Origin: Anaeramoeba flamelloides | Taxonomy: Eukaryota; Metamonada; Anaeramoebidae | Direction: 5' to 3' | Length of the DNA stretch: 64,000 nucleotides | Assembly (NCBI GenBank): GCA_027625915.1 | Contig: JANTQA010000023.1 | Coordinates: 15,872,001 to 15,936,000, forward strand | In this document: piece after piece, positions 49,543-60,960 of the stretch | Layout: each line of letters starts with the position of its first letter | Numbering within the stretch: the first letter of the stretch is position 1 | Notes under the pieces: model-generated | Told to the model about the DNA's origin: nothing | The model's input: the letters and a program-made list of their open reading frames with translations, nothing else | Database searches by the model: none | Translations under genes and position numbers: made by a program

Positions 49543-51095
49543 ATGTCCTTATTTGAGGAAACGAAATTAAACATTAAAAGATACCTTTTTAAACAAAAAA
49601 AAGGAGACAACAAACAGATAACTTATGAAGATGTAAGGGGTTACCTTTTAAAAAAGAATTATAGCACCAAACAAATATACACAAAAAGGGTTGACGAAGA
49701 AATTGACAAACAATATATCAAGATAATTAAAGGAATTTCTTATCATTCAATAACAACTTCTTCTTCTTCTGATGATGGTACACCACTTTCTTCTGGAACA
49801 AATGAAGGATCAAACTCGGAAGACGAAGAAGGCACTTCAGATACTAAAGGTGATGAAGAATCGGATTCGGGTAAAACTGAAAAAAAGAAAAAGAAGAGGA
49901 AGAAGGAGAAAAAAAAAAAAAAATGAAAAGGAAAAGAGAAAGAGAAAAGGAAAAGAAAAAGAAAAGGAAGAGAGAAAGAGAAAGGAAGAGAGAAAGAGAA
50001 AGAGAAAGAGAAAGGGAAAAGGAAAAGGAAAAAGAAAAGGAAAAAGAAAAGGAAAAAGAAAAGGAAAAGGAAAGGGAAAAGGAAAAGGAAATAAAAAAAA
50101 CTAGAAAAAGAAAAGAAATTCCAAAGCCAAGATCCCCAAAAAAAGCAAAACAGGAAACAAATCAAACAAAAAAAACGAAACCGAATCAAAAGCCAAACAC
50201 CCCCAAGTCCAAAAGAAAAAAAGCCAATGACGACCCTCAAACAAGATTGAAAAGGCTTTCAGATTTTGTAAAATGGATTGGATTTAAAAGCTTCTCAGAG
50301 TCAGTGAAAGAATTGCCTTTGAAAGAAGCAACCGAAGCATTAGAAGGATTTTTAGAAGAAAAAGAGATCACCCATAAGGCACTAACTCGAAACCGAGCAA
50401 TGAATATAAAGAAAACACTGCACAAGAAGAACAGCGAATCAGATAGCAGCAATGAGTTTATAACACCAACACGTTTAAGAAGAAGAAAAAAAGTTAATTA
50501 TGATTTGGATCAATATAAACTCCTGCTCTACACTTCCGAAGAGGAAGAAGAAATTATTGAGGAACTTAAAAAAAAAACAAGAATTGAAAACGAAATGAAA
50601 AATAAAAAGATTAACCAAGGTGAAAAAAAAACAGAAACTGAGACTAAAAACGAAAAAGAAAGTGAAAAAGAAAATGAAAGTGAAAGCGAAAATGAAAAGG
50701 AAAAGAAAAAGAAAAATAAAAAGAAAAATAAAAAGAAAAATAAAAATAAAAAGAAAAATAAAAATGAAAGTAAAAATAAAAATGAAAATGATATTAAAAA
50801 GGAAAATGGAAATGAAAAAGAAAGTGAAAGTGAAAGTGAAAGTGAAAGCGAAAGCGAAATCCCCCTTGAAAATAATTATTATTTATATTCTACAGACGAC
50901 TCTGATTTTGAATTATCGGGTAATGAAGAATCAGGACCTACAAGTAATGAAGAATCAGAAACCACAATTAATGAAGAATTAAAAAAAGATCCAAAAAAAC
51001 ATTGGATACGGGAAAATAAAGTTTCTTCAGATTCTGAAGAATCACCAGAATCCTCAGAACTCGAAAACAAAAACAAAAAAAATAAAAAAAAATAT

Positions 51096-51130
<35 letters not shown>

Positions 51131-51167
51131 AAAGAGAAAGAAAATTAATAGGATCCATCTTTTATAA
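49543..51167 (+). CDS. HIRIP3-like histone chaperone, frame break in an A15 run
   Basis: Two frames overlap in ATGA: 49543-49926 (127 codons) and 49923-51167 (414 codons). The first starts with a DEK-C-like fold (LNIKRYLFKQKKG, ITYEDVRGYLLKKNYS, VDEEIDKQYIKII), then Ser/Asp/Glu-rich sequence. The second opens with alternating Lys/Glu and Arg/Glu, then LKRLSDFVKWIGFKSF... LEGFLEEKEITHKALTRNR, which matches the LKRYIRxCG... LGMKGTPSLxKC plan of the HIRIP3 C-terminal (CHZ-like) H2A-H2B-binding domain, followed by PTRLRRRKK. An acidic/basic tail ends in poly-Lys. Both halves in this order are what HIRIP3 has, so it is one gene of about 540 residues. The break sits in 15 consecutive A (49909-49923), so miscounted homopolymer length is the simplest reason; a real allele or frameshifting is possible. 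No intron seen. Confidence 0.55.
49879..50091 (+). repeat. homopurine tract in the HIRIP3-like gene
   Basis: 213 bases of A and G only, apart from one T at 49924; 49925-50091 is unbroken. It encodes the KEKE/RERE segment. Long homopurine mirror-like DNA can form triplex (H-DNA) and is prone to length change. Confidence 0.85.
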
Positions 51168-51639
51168 AAAAAAAATGTAACCTAACACTAAAATTTAATT
51201 CATGTTGTTGGTGACAAAGCTTAATAAAATTTGTTTATATGCGAAAATTTTTTTTAAATTTCGATCCAAAATACTAATTTTTGAAAATCAAATTAGCACT
51301 TTTTTTCACTCGAATTATTAATTAATTATAATTTCAAATCTTACATAAACAACTTACAAGGTTATAGAATTATCTTTTTTAAAAAAATTCCTTTAGATTT
51401 CAGAAACGAATAAGATACAAAAAAATATGGAAAGTTAATTGGGGTTTATAACTAAGCTATAAAAAAAAATTAAATTTATTGTGAGTTTAAAAGCTAACGA
51501 AATATTTGAACAAATTTAATTTGTAGAGTCATTTTGAGATTGAAGTTATATTAAAAGAATCCAACCGTTTAATTTTTTCTTTTTCATAAAGCCCTTCCAT
51601 CAAATCAACTCCCATTGCAAACAACTAAACCCCAATTCG
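51168..51639. other. 3' flank of the HIRIP3-like gene
   Basis: A/T-rich DNA without a recognised feature. Confidence 0.4.
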
Positions 51640-51861
51640 TAGAATTTAATCACACCAAAATTCATTTGTCGAACTAAATATAATCTTATTAAATAAATTC
51701 TATTAGAAATACTCAAATTAGAACCACTCACTAACTATTTGAAATGTGGACAATTGTTTATAATTTACAATATCCACAAAACAAAAAAATAAATAATTAT
51801 CAATCAAAACAAATAAATGCTGTGTAAAAATATTTTGGAGAGATAGCACAACAAAAAATTA

Positions 51862-52405
51862 TAAGGCATTTCTGAAAAAGTGGGGTTCTTTTTTTTTACA
51901 CATCATGAAAACGTCATCTCTTTTAGTGGAGCTATTCGTTAATCGACAATATCAAATTAAGTTAAATATTAATAATGGTTGTATCAATGATTATGGCAAT
52001 TATTTCAAAATACTTTCATTGAAATATTTCCAAAAAATGAAAAAAAAAAAATAGCACTTGTTTTAAGAAAACAATGTGCAACCAATTTCAATAAAAAACT
52101 GGAAATATGAAAAGTACACAAATGATTTTTTAAACAATAAAATACAGTTATATGTTTTCAATTCTATTGGAAATTTTGTTAAGATAAAAAAAGTTAGGAA
52201 AACGGTTATTAAAATCAAAAAGAAAATACTAAATAGCAATTTTCACATCTTAAAAAAATATCAGATAAAATTGAGCTCAGAAAATTTAATCCCTTTTATT
52301 TATGTAATACCACACAAACAAACAAATTGAATTGTTATAAAGAACCAATAAATGGATGTTAACGATTTTGTATATTTAAATGGTTTTGAGAATTTAGTTT
52401 AATAA
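51862..52405. repeat. dispersed repeat family B, copy 2, nested in family A
   Basis: Matches 9306-9870 in order from AAAAGTGGGGT to TTTAGTTTAATAAA. The Lys/Asn-rich frame at 52076-52330 is not matched by an open frame in copy 1, so it is not taken as coding. Confidence 0.6.
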
Positions 52406-52406
52406 A

Positions 52407-52622
52407 GACAAACCCCATTCAAAAAATTTGGACACATCCAAAATCAAAAATAGGCAAAAAAAAAAAACACAAATAATTATATTTTTCCAAACCTAATATA
52501 AAACCACAAATAAATAACCAAGTATTAGAGTTTTTATAAGTAATCATTTTCATTCAAATAAAAAAAAAAAAAAATATAAAACTCAAAAAATAAAATCAGT
52601 GTGTCCAAAATAATTTAGTTTG
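52407..52622. mobile_element. Tc1-type MITE
   Basis: About 215 bp with inverted ends: left CCATTCAAAAAATTTGGACA, right GTGTGTCCAAAATAATTTAG. The ends match the Tc1-like element at 6301-7773. Non-coding. Confidence 0.65.
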
Positions 52623-52974
52623 CTGAACAAAAAAATATATCTGGTAAATTTGTTGAAATTTCACCAACAATTGTTGATCGACCAAATGATAAGATACCAT
52701 CAACCAATTGTATGTGATTTTTCAATTTAACAAACTCAACACTAACCTTCTTTGTTCCATCGAAAAAAAAATTCCATATTTAATGAAACAGATTATGTAA
52801 CTGGAAAAGGGGAAATGAAAACAAAAACAAAAAAGACAAAAAATCAAATAGTTTGTAAAACCAAAATTCTTTTCAAATTGAATATAAAGTGTGGTATTGT
52901 TATTATTTCAACTGTTTAAATTGTATCCAAATTTTTGGAATTTAATTTAATTTTCTTTTATTTATATTTAAATC

Positions 52975-53235
52975 GAAATCTTATAATTATTTATAATTAA
53001 CAAAACCCACAAAACAAAAAATAAATAATTATGAATACAATAAAAGTATTTAGTTTATTATAAAATAAAACAGTTATGCTTTTTTTGGATATAGCTTATA
53101 GGTATATTTGATGAAAATCTATCAAATAATTATTGATCCATCAAAAGTTAGACCCCCATCAACATATTTTATTTGGTTTATTCTATTTAAAATAACTCAA
53201 CTTTAACCTAATATCGACTATTTGAAAAAAAATCC
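52975..53235. repeat. family A repeat, diverged copy 3
   Basis: Shares AAATAAATAATTATGAAT, TTATTGATC(C)ATCAAA, CCATCAAC and ACTCAACTTTAACC with copies 1 and 2; the middle differs. Confidence 0.45.
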
Positions 53236-54019
53236 CCAATCAAATGTAAATAAATTATCTAATTAAGAAAATGAAAACAATTAACAAAAAAATCTAAAAA
53301 AAAAACATGATTTTCATATTTTTCAAAAAAAAAAATTGTTTACAATTTGAATGAAATTGAATTATTATGATTCTCTTAACGTGTTTTAAGGAATGAAAAA
53401 TTTTGAACTTTGGTTTAGTTTAAGCCACAATGTATTTTATTTTATTATTTATTTAATTTTAAAAAATTATAATTAATCTTAAAATTTTATCAAGTTCAGA
53501 AAAAATTAAAATCGTGTATTTTCAGAAATACAAAATTTCTAAATAATCAATATTTATTTTACACCTTTTTTTGCAATTATCTTAAAAAAATTAATAAGTA
53601 TTTTGAAATAAACCGTTCTAATATTTTTTATTTTGGCCAAAATTTTAATTATGATAAACCCCTTTTTTCAAATCTTTCGTTTTTAACCCCATTGAATAAT
53701 TAGGAATAATAACAATACTCTCAAATTTGAACGATTAATTTGAAAAAAAAAAAAATAAATGTTAAAGAAGAATAATTTTACCTAAAAACTTCCTTTCTTA
53801 GAAATATTTCTTATAGAACTTGTTCTTCAAAATAAAAAAAAAAATAAATTACTAACCAAATGTAATATTTGAAGATAAAAATCAAATTTAAAATACTCAA
53901 GAGTGATTATAAAAAAAATAAAAAATTAGTAATTATCTTTTGCACTATTTAGTAAAATAGTATTAAATTGGAAATTTTTCTTTATTTATTTCTTTTTTTT
54001 AAATATGACAAAGATAGGA
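53236..54019. other. intergenic, nothing recognised
   Basis: A/T-rich DNA with no gene. Confidence 0.4.
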
Positions 54020-54598
54020 ACTAAACTTTTTTTCAAAAATTGTGACTCACCTGAAATAATAAATTGAAAAAAAAAATTTATCCTTTAGTATTCAAGAACA
54101 ATTAATAACTAAATATGATTTGTAATTCACTTTTAAGTCATTCTAAATCTATAAAAGCCTGATATATTAAAAATTAAAAAAAATAAAACCAAAAACTAAA
54201 AAAAAGTGAGTCACAATTTTTGAAATGAGCATTACCCATTTTTTATTACTGAACTTTCACTGAAAAAAAGTTGAACAACAATATTTTTTATGAATAATTA
54301 AATCCATTTTCAAAGACATTACATTCTCAATTTTCTTAGTGATTATTTGTCTTTTCGAAGATCTCTTTTTTTTTCCACATTATCTTTTGAAAAAAAAAAA
54401 AAAAGAAAAAAAAGAAAAATTTTTCAAAAACAAAGAAAAAGAAAAACAAAAGAAAAACAAAAGAAAAAGAAAAATTTGAAAAAGCAATTCTGATCCAAAA
54501 ATCTGAAAATATTTTATAATAAGAATACTGGAATAAACCCTCAAAACAACTTCCATTAACATTATAAAGTGAGTCAAAATTTATGAAAAACAGTTTAT
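54020..54598. mobile_element. Tc1-type element, internally deleted
   Basis: A perfect 20-bp inverted pair, TTTCAAAAATTGTGACTCAC at 54031-54050 and its reverse at 54206-54225, makes a 200-bp MITE-like unit. A further right-type end, GTGAGTCAAAATTTATGAAA, lies at 54569-54588. The same plan (left end, inner outward end about 190 bp in, then final right end) is seen at 6301-7773. The region between is low-complexity with no clear transposase. Confidence 0.6.
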
Positions 54599-54984
54599 AA
54601 GAAACCATTACAGAATACTTGAGCACTAAAAAATCAACTTAAGTTTTTTTTTTTTTTTACCTTCTAAATTATTTTAAATTTTTAAACAATTATTTTTTTT
54701 TTTTTATAATCTAATTTTTTCAAGCCATAAGAGCAATGATTAAAAATTCCCTATAAGAATAATAAAATTAACAATTTTAATTCGATATATTGTATAGCTA
54801 CTGTTTTTTTTTTCTAGGAATAACTTTTGCATTATTATTAATTTTCCAAAATTTTTTGATAAATTTTTTTCCAATTGTTTATGATAAAATTTTATTTTTG
54901 ACAATAATAATTTTAGAATATGAATAGTCCAGTTTAAATTTTAACTATTCTTTGCTGTCTTTTATAATTAAATAACAAAAAAAA

Positions 54985-55420
54985 AAAAATCAAGTAATCT
55001 CCTCGTAAAAAATTCAAGGAATCTCCTTGACAAAAATTCAAATAAAAAAATCAATTTTACAGATTCTCAACATAATTTGAAGAAAAAAAAAAAATATGAT
55101 CTCTTAAACAAAAATTCAAATATTTAAAAAAAATAGTTTTCTTTTTTAAGTTTTAAAATGTTTAAATTTCTTTAATTTTAAAGAAATTAGTTTGTTTTAG
55201 TAAAAAATTAATTAAATCTAATTTAATACAAATACTTTGAATTTTAAACATTCATTACCAAAATAAGTAAGTGGACTCCAAGATTGTTTCAATGAAAATA
55301 ATCACATTATAAAAAGGAAAAAATAAAAAAACCCTAGGCTAAAAATCTCCAAACAGAGACACTTTGAAACTGACATAGTTGTTATCAAAATAAGAATTTT
55401 TAAGAATTTAAAAAAGAAAT
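54985..55420. repeat. family C element, degraded copy 3
   Basis: Around 55345-55385 it reads ATCTCCAAACAGAGACACTT then GAAACTGACATAGTTGTT, matching 13407-13460 of copy 2. CTCCTTGACAAAAATTCAAA near 55030 matches its TTTGACAAAAA region. The TTAA-flanked ends are not recognisable. Confidence 0.5.
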
Positions 55421-56876
55421 CTTTTCTCTTTTTTGTCACTTTATTCGAAAAAATGAACTTTTTTTTTTATTATTTAACTATAGAGATCTTTAGCAAAACT
55501 CTCACTGATATATTTTTAATTTGTATTTGGCACTGATAAAAATTGTTATTTTTCTCGTGTAAAAATATTTAAAAAAATCTCAAAAATGATGTTATATTTT
55601 TCAGATCTACATCACTGAATATATTTGATATAATTTTTTTTTCATAATTTTTTAAAAAAAAAATCATTAATTACATGAGCTTAATTATAACAAATTAAAT
55701 TTTTTATTATTAATTAAAAAACTATTTTTAAAATAAATAATAAAAAAAAAGAAATAAATTATTTCATAATAGGGCACACCCTAGAAGACTATAATTTTCC
55801 AATTCTAAATGAAAAATTTTCTTTCAAAATTTAAAATATTATATTTAGTATTAGTAGAAAAAACCAAAAGATCTTCACAAAATCAATTAGAAATTGATCT
55901 TTTGTTAAAAATAATCAAGTACTTTCTTGTAAACTTTATGATAAACTTTTAAAATGTATAATTTGATTTTAGCATGACACACCAAGTAGTTTAATTTTTT
56001 TTAAACACAATATTATATTTAATACTTGAGAAAATACATTATAGTCAAAAAGTAAAAAATGAAATGAAAAATTCTAAAACAACAAAAAAACAATTTCAAA
56101 AGTTTATTATTGATTTATTATTTTCATCTTCAATCATTAAATTGTTGAAAAACTTTCTCGAAAATACTAAACAAATTCAATGTCTTTGATTAAAATGGTG
56201 GTTCTGTTGTATTAACAAAAGCGGGTATCATAACCTCATATGTTTAAAAAAAGATCGTATTAAAATTTGATCATTTATTAATTAACTAGAAAAAAAACAA
56301 AATAATTTTAATCAGTCCCTCTTTGTTGAGTCAAAACACAAAGTAGTCTTTGAGTTCACAAAGCTCTTATTTTGTAATTTTTTTGGTTTTATGGAATTAT
56401 GGTTCTTTTAAGCTCGAAACTTCTTCAGCAAAAAGTATTATTAACTTTAATACTCATTACATCATTTTGAATTACACAATCCTTTAACGTGTGAAGGTAG
56501 ATTTAAAGTTATTTCGTTTATTCGAGTGAGCCATTGTCAATCATTTACAAACTGGAATAACCCAAGCTTCAAAAATTTAACAAAGAAATGTTTTAATAAC
56601 CGATCAAATTACAAAAAAATAATAAAATTCAACTGTTTCAAAAAGATATGTAATTTTGGAAGAAATTTATGAACCTTTAACTCAAAAAACAAGTTGGAAT
56701 CAGGGTAACTAAGTCGGTTTTAGTGTAGCCTTTCCTTTGATAATTTCCAAAAAATTAACATTTTTTTAAAAGTTTTATCATTCTTGGATACTTTTATTTC
56801 CTTATTTACCACACAAAGCAAAGGTCAACCATTACGTTAGTCAAGAATCTATCATAATTTTATTCCATTTATCCAA
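55421..56876. other. intergenic, 5' flank of TOM40
   Basis: About 1.5 kb with no gene recognised. The sequence becomes less A/T-extreme in the 150 bp before the TOM40 start. Confidence 0.4.
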
Positions 56877-57797
56877 ATGCAAAAAAAAGAACCAAAACAA
56901 GAACAAAAACAAGAACAAAAACAAGAACAAAAAGAAAAAACTTCAGAGCAAGTTGAAGCAATACCACCAACAAACCCAGGAAGGTTTGATAACATCTTAA
57001 GAGAGGCGCAAACTGTATTAAATATCGAAACCTCTGATGGTGTCACGCTTCGAGTCAACCAACAACTCAACCCATTTTTTTCCTTAATCCATACTTTACA
57101 GTTTGGATCAATCTTCAAGCCACCCAACTATATCTTTTCAAGCAGGTTCCTCACCAAGAACTATGCCTTTTTGGGGGACATTGACAAAAAGGGGAATCTG
57201 TCCTCGAGGTTTTTCCATCAAACCACACCCAAATTGTTAACAAACCTTTTTGTTGAGATTGAAAATGAAAAAAAAATCACATCCTCTGGTGTTGATTTGG
57301 AATACTATTCTGCAGACTTTACGGGGAAACTTCGTATGCAGTCCGACAAGTCTATTTCTGTGTCTTACCTCCAGTCGTTGTCCCACCCAAATTTAATTGG
57401 TGGCGTCGAAGTCTCGTATAAAGGAAACTCGAAAAAGACCGAAATCCGCTCTTCTGCACGCTACACACGTGGTAACAATATCTATTCAGTGGAGTACTCT
57501 GACACACACGCAAAGCACCTTTCCATCAACTACGTGAAAAAAATTTCCCAAAGGATCGGGTTAGCAACAGACTTTATTTACAATTTGGAGACAGGCGTTA
57601 CTCATTCCTCAGTCGGCTTGAGGTACCATTTAAGAAAATCAAGGTTTGCAACTTTAATCAGATCTTCTGGTTCAATTTCTACTATGTACGAAGAATTATA
57701 TCATCCTCTTGCAAGTATGAAAATTACTGGGGATATCAATTATTTAAACAACCAATACTTCTTTGGCTTCAGTCTTAGGTTTGGTCCAGAAATTTAA
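56877..57797 (+). CDS. TOM40: TOM40, outer-membrane protein import pore, intronless
   Basis: A 306-residue beta-barrel protein of the mitochondrial porin fold, the central pore of the TOM complex in mitochondria and mitochondrion-related organelles. A Gln/Glu/Lys-rich N-terminus (about 4-24, from near-identical codon repeats) leads into PGRFDN (34-39) and GVTLRVNQQLNPFFSL (55-70). This is the conserved helix plus first strands of TOM40; in VDAC these residues differ. Alternating-polarity strands follow (GNLSSRFFH, LRMQSDKSISVSYLQS, IGLATDFIYN). The last strand, GDINYLNNQYFFGFSLRFGP (285-304), fits the beta-signal read by SAM50 for insertion. Length is close to the usual 300-400. The ATG is preceded by non-coding sequence. 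Composition is clearly richer in G+C than its surroundings. TOM40 over VDAC is favoured by the N-terminal motifs. Confidence 0.88.
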   Translation: MQKKEPKQEQKQEQKQEQKEKTSEQVEAIPPTNPGRFDNILREAQTVLNIETSDGVTLRVNQQLNPFFSLIHTLQFGSIFKPPNYIFSSRFLTKNYAFLGDIDKKGNLSSRFFHQTTPKLLTNLFVEIENEKKITSSGVDLEYYSADFTGKLRMQSDKSISVSYLQSLSHPNLIGGVEVSYKGNSKKTEIRSSARYTRGNNIYSVEYSDTHAKHLSINYVKKISQRIGLATDFIYNLETGVTHSSVGLRYHLRKSRFATLIRSSGSISTMYEELYHPLASMKITGDINYLNNQYFFGFSLRFGPEI

Positions 57798-57873
57798 TCA
57801 CGAACATTATTTCTTTTTGACTATGAATTTTATTTTTTTTTTTTTTAATAACTTGACTGATGTTTGAAAATTT

Positions 57874-57918
<45 letters not shown>

Positions 57919-60649
57919 TTGTTCTTTGTTCTTTTTTTTTCTTTTACTCTTTTTTTCTTTTTCAATAACAATAGTATCAATGTTATTCATTTTCTTTTTT
58001 ACCTCTTTAGTGAATGAATTTTTAACTCTTTTAGTTTTTTTACAAGACATTTTTATAAAACCAATTTCATTTTTGAATCCTTTTCAGAGATTTTAAATTA
58101 ATCTGAATTTTTTTGTTCTTCCTTTTGAGGTGGTGAATTAAAAGGAAAAAAAGAACCTACAGTCTGTGTGTTTAGAATTGTGAATTACTTTTGCTCTGTG
58201 GATGTAATTTTTCGCAGACCAACTAAAATAAAATCTAGTTAATTTGACAAAACTAGGTTTCTTTTTTGAAAAGAATTTGAATATTAAGGTATTACTGTGA
58301 AATTTTTTTTCACTCTTACAAAGTGTATTCTTTCTCTAATAAACTCTGGGTATTTGGAAACGTAAAGTCAGTCAAAAAATTAGGAAATACAAAAAATATT
58401 TGAATGTTTTGAAAAAATCCATTTGTTTGAAATTTCTCTAGCGAAACTAAAAAAGAAATATGGTTAAAATAATGTTTTCTGAATTTTTTCTATAATTTGG
58501 TATTGGTTTGGTGAAAATTATTGAAATTAGTGATTTAATTAATGATATTTTGTTGATCAATAATTAATAATTTTTTTTATTTGTTTTTTTTATCTTTCTA
58601 TTTTCCAATTAATGAACCAAAAGTTAAGTACACTTTTAAACAATTATACTTTATTAGAACATACTAAAATAATAAATAGACCTTGATAAGACAATTAAAA
58701 ACAAAATATATCTCATATGAAATTGTCTCTTATCAATTGGAATTTGAGATAAAATTATTTTTTTAATAAATTGGAATTTTAAAGTATTTTTCAATTTTAT
58801 TTTTATAAACTCAGAAGAACCCACTAAAGCTATTAAATATAAAAAAATTTCTTCTGTTAATATAAATTTTATTATCAGATTTTCAAAAGATATTTGAGAA
58901 AAAGTTAATAGTTTTTTACCTTTTCTTTTTTTTTTTATTATGAAAATTGCTTTTTAAGGAATTTTTCGAAAAAGTATTTTTATTTTTATATATTTAGTTT
59001 TTCAATAATAGAGGGTTGACATTTTTTTTTATTTTTAAGCTGAGAAGTATATTTTATCAATTTTTAGAACCCTATTTTAATTAATATTAATTATTAAAAA
59101 CATTCTTTTCAAGAAATAGCATTGATATTTAAATAAAAAGGGGAGTTTGATTGTGATCGACTATAGAATAATCTTTTTTCGTATAGATTAAAAAAAGGAA
59201 TCTCAAAAAAAATCAAAAAATTAACCCAAGTAAAAAAAAAACCATTTATTTCTTGATCTTATCTGTGTTTTTTTGAGACAATTACTTCTTCTGTACGATT
59301 TTTTCTAATTTTTTCCTTGAAAAATTTATTTGGAATAATTTTGAGAAAAAAATTATTTTTTATCTCTAAATTATAACCTAAAATGAATTTAAAATTCCTA
59401 TTTCCATTTAATTCATCTAATTCTAGTTTTCTTTTGTTAAGAAAATAGGATATTTTTTGAATTCTTCTGGAAAAATAAGGGTTTATTGGACAAATTCCTT
59501 AATATTTCTGAAGATTTTTTCAAAATGAATTGTAAATCTAATTTTGATTTAATTCTTCTCATTTATATTTTATTTCAAGAAAATTTGAGCATTTTTTAAA
59601 TATCACATATAAAAAATAAAGATTTATTTGTATAGATTTGTTTGAATTTTAGATAATTTATTTTTGATTTATCAAAACCCAAAATATTTTTTAATATTGA
59701 TTGGTTTTTTTTTACATAATCTTTCTCTTTGTGTTGAAATTTTTGTTGTTTTTTTGATATTGGGAATTCAATTGATTTACTTTAATCTTTGTAACAGTAT
59801 TCTTTCTTTTGGATAGTTTTCTAAAAATAAATCGAAAAAATAACTTTGAAAATAAATTGAGAAAAAAGTACTTGAGTCAAAAAAAAAAGAACAACTAGGA
59901 ATGATAGAGTTAAATAAAACACCTCATTTCTTTTTATACAAATTAAGAAGATAAAAACAAACAAACAAAAAAAAAACTAGTCCAAAATATACTTTGAGTA
60001 AATTTCTTTTTTTCATTTTTAACTTTAACAAGTTTATTTGGTATTGAATCATTTTTATTTGATCAAAAAAAAAAAAAAATAGATATTTGTTTTTAATAGA
60101 CATCTTATCAATTCATGACTTATTATTTTTCGTATACTGTTCAATTGATTTCTTTCAGCCAAAAAAACACATTTTTCAATCCAAAATAGAATTTAATAAA
60201 ATAAAACCTTTAATTGAAAAAAAAAAATGTTGATACAATTTAAAGAACTAACCCTAGTTTAATTTTGCATATTTAACAAATAATTAATTGATTATATTTT
60301 GATTTTATAGTTCCAATAGCTACTGACACCCAAAAAACCCTTTCCAGTTATATTCTCACAATTTGAAATATTGAAAAAGGGAAAAGGAAACGCCCCATTA
60401 ATTGAGAAATAGATTTTAAACATATTTTTTTTTGAAAGAGGGCGATTAAAAAGGCAACCTTACTAAATTTACTTTATAAATCTTTAACAACATATCTATC
60501 GATTATCTATTATAAAATTATTTTTTTGTGAAATAGAAATTCTAATTTTTCTCTTTTTTTCTTACAAAAAAAAAATTATATCTTATCATAAAAGAAAAAT
60601 TAAAAAATATCTTGCTTGATTTGATAGAAATTCAATTTTCGATTTGATA
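57798..60649. other. intergenic, nothing recognised
   Basis: About 2.9 kb. It begins with T-runs (57872-57911) that give a false poly-Phe frame. A Tc1-end-like GTCAGTCAAAAAATTAGGAA occurs near 58367 with no partner found. Confidence 0.4.
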
Positions 60650-60960
60650 GAAAACAATATTTGGATATGTATCCAATATAAACTTTATTTATGTCAAAAC
60701 AGATAAATATTTTTATTCAAATATCAATTAATATTTATCATTGACCCTTGAAGAATAAAAAAAGAAAGTGGTAGAAGAATAAACATCAAACTATATTTGA
60801 TAACCATTTGAATTAAAACTAATAAATCAATAGATTTTCTTGAAAATTGAAAAACCCAAATTCCTATTCAGAAACCTATTGAGAAAAACAACAATGTTCA
60901 TTTTGTTCTTCAATTGAAGATCAAATAAAATTCCAATAAAAATCAAAATGATTTCAAGAC
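60650..60960. repeat. dispersed repeat family G, copy 2
   Basis: Same blocks in the same order as 17390-17690 (TTCAAATATCAATTA, GAATAAACATCAAA, TTGAGAAAAACAACAA, GATCAAATAAAATTC). Confidence 0.5.

Larger units (their letters stand above)
51640..52780. repeat. family A repeat copy 2, split by later insertions
   Basis: The left part (51640-51862) and right part (52623-52780) are contiguous in copy 1 (30160-30550). The break falls in CACAACAAAAAA, and a similar GAACAAAAAAATATAT string sits at the far side, possibly a target duplication. The 760 bp between hold a family B repeat and a Tc1-type MITE. Confidence 0.6.

Noticed and set aside
49543-49926. Alternative genetic code (TGA as sense) to explain the HIRIP3-like break
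   Set aside because: Reading through TGA in the same frame gives only low-complexity sequence; the histone-binding domain is in another frame, and no other gene here needs a TGA reassignment.
49743-50240. 165-codon Phe/Ser-rich minus-strand frame
   Set aside because: Antisense of the homopurine KEKE tract of the HIRIP3-like gene.
51862-52405. Coding frame 52076-52330 in family B
   Set aside because: Copy 1 of the repeat at 9306-9870 does not keep the frame, so conservation is at the DNA level only.
517-57797. Possible functional cluster of autophagy and trafficking genes (PROPPIN, Rab8, CCZ1)
   Set aside because: Genes are 5-25 kb apart, on both strands and interspersed with unrelated genes; coincidence is the simpler reading.
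57860-58096. Phe-rich frame downstream of TOM40
   Set aside because: Comes from long T-runs in the 3' flank; resembles a chance hydrophobic frame and not a membrane protein.
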